64,000 bases of DNA from positions 1,176,016-1,240,015 of the forward strand of contig PTFA01000017.1 in NCBI GenBank assembly GCA_003342895.1, given 5' to 3'. The notes under the pieces were generated by a model that searched no databases, was not told the DNA's origin, and saw nothing but the letters and a program-made list of their open reading frames with translations. Below, piece by piece: positions 63,495 to 64,000 of this stretch (positions are counted from its first letter, which is position 1; the number at the start of each line of letters is the position of its first letter). The stretch comes from Casuarius casuarius (lineage: Eukaryota; Chordata; Aves; Casuariiformes; Casuariidae). The position numbers were made by a program, and so were the translations under genes.

Positions 63495-63665
63495 GGAGAG
63501 CACTGAGCCAAGATCCAGGAAAATTCACTGCTGCTTCTGACTCCACCATCCCTTTCTGCTGACCTCAGGCAGGGTCATTTCACCTCTCTCTCCTGGTTAA
63601 TCCATGTGTTAAACAGGGGCAGTATGTATCGCGCTTAGCAGAGCTTATGTAAAGGAGCTGAGCCA
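63495..63665 (+). mobile_element. MIR-like SINE, old
   Basis: GAGCCAAGATCCAGGAAAAT, CTGCTGCTTCTGACTCCACC, TGACCTCAGGCAGGGTCATT, TCACCTCTCTCTCCTGGTTA, ATCCATGTGTTAAACAGGGG follow the MIR order (TGTGACCTTGGGCAAGTCACTT, CCTCTCTG, CATCTGTAAAATGGGG). Confidence 0.5.
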
Positions 63666-64000
63666 CTCTGGCCTTTGAGGGCGCCACTGCCCTTCAAGCA
63701 TGGGCCTCGTGTCCGTAGTTAATCAGGGAAGAGCTCTCTAGGCCTGATGGATAAACAATGCAGTCTGAAAACAGAAAATGGAAAGTAGGGCAGTAAAATA
63801 TTCAGTTTTAAATTAGATGGGGGAAAAAAAACAGAGACCTTAGTTTGCTTTCATACATAAGTCTGGAAATATGAGGAAGTTCTATATTAGGCTGAATGTA
63901 TTATAAGTACACTACCTGCATTTATCAGTTTCTGCATTTTGTTGGAAGTTATCTATATCTGTTGACGATAGCTAACGGTTGTTATTTAACACCTTCCACT

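Overview
The window looks like avian nuclear DNA. It is AT-rich, has long CA/TG and TA microsatellites, and contains CR1 LINE copies with the typical avian 3' end (short repeats related to ATTCTRTG next to a conserved GGTTGAGGTTRGAAGGGACCTC block, read antisense in the first copy). Three isolated N characters (3164, 34632, 42616) fit a draft assembly. I assign it to a bird with fair confidence and make no species call.

I find no complete host protein-coding gene, no rRNA or tRNA, no CRISPR array and no operon. The window reads as intergenic or deep-intronic sequence. Nearly all of the longer open frames are either pieces of CR1 ORF2 or chance frames in repeats and low-complexity DNA.

Layout. 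0-2.3 kb: unique sequence with a small hexamer repeat. 2.3-4.35 kb: the youngest mobile element, a 5'-truncated CR1 on the minus strand whose ORF2 (reverse transcriptase to C-terminus) is still readable but broken. 4.35-12 kb: unique sequence with two short palindromic fossils, a TG microsatellite and two weak exon-like signals. 12.0-14.3 kb: a very old CR1/L3-like tail and a younger, internally deleted CR1 tail. 14.3-30.9 kb: mostly unique sequence with scattered palindromic fossils and an old hAT-like element. 30.9-32.6 kb: a GC-rich patch, a CT repeat, a poly(A) run and a pyrimidine tract. 33.2-37.5 kb: old CR1/L3 pieces followed by a purine-rich block that is probably another ancient repeat. 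39.5 kb: a perfect 13-bp hairpin joined to a 16-bp tandem repeat. 44.2-63.7 kb: further CR1/L3, MIR-like, L2-like and palindromic fossils, a G+T-rich block of about 2.2 kb with strong strand skew, a TA microsatellite, and a pair of NK2-type homeodomain motifs ten bases apart.

I did not find a new biological system. The most notable result is the density of ancient repeat fossils that an ORF-based reading does not show: five old CR1/L3 pieces, about five MIR-like SINEs, one L2-like piece and nine or so short palindromic elements. I recognised all family names by eye from remembered consensus patterns, so alignment is needed to confirm them.
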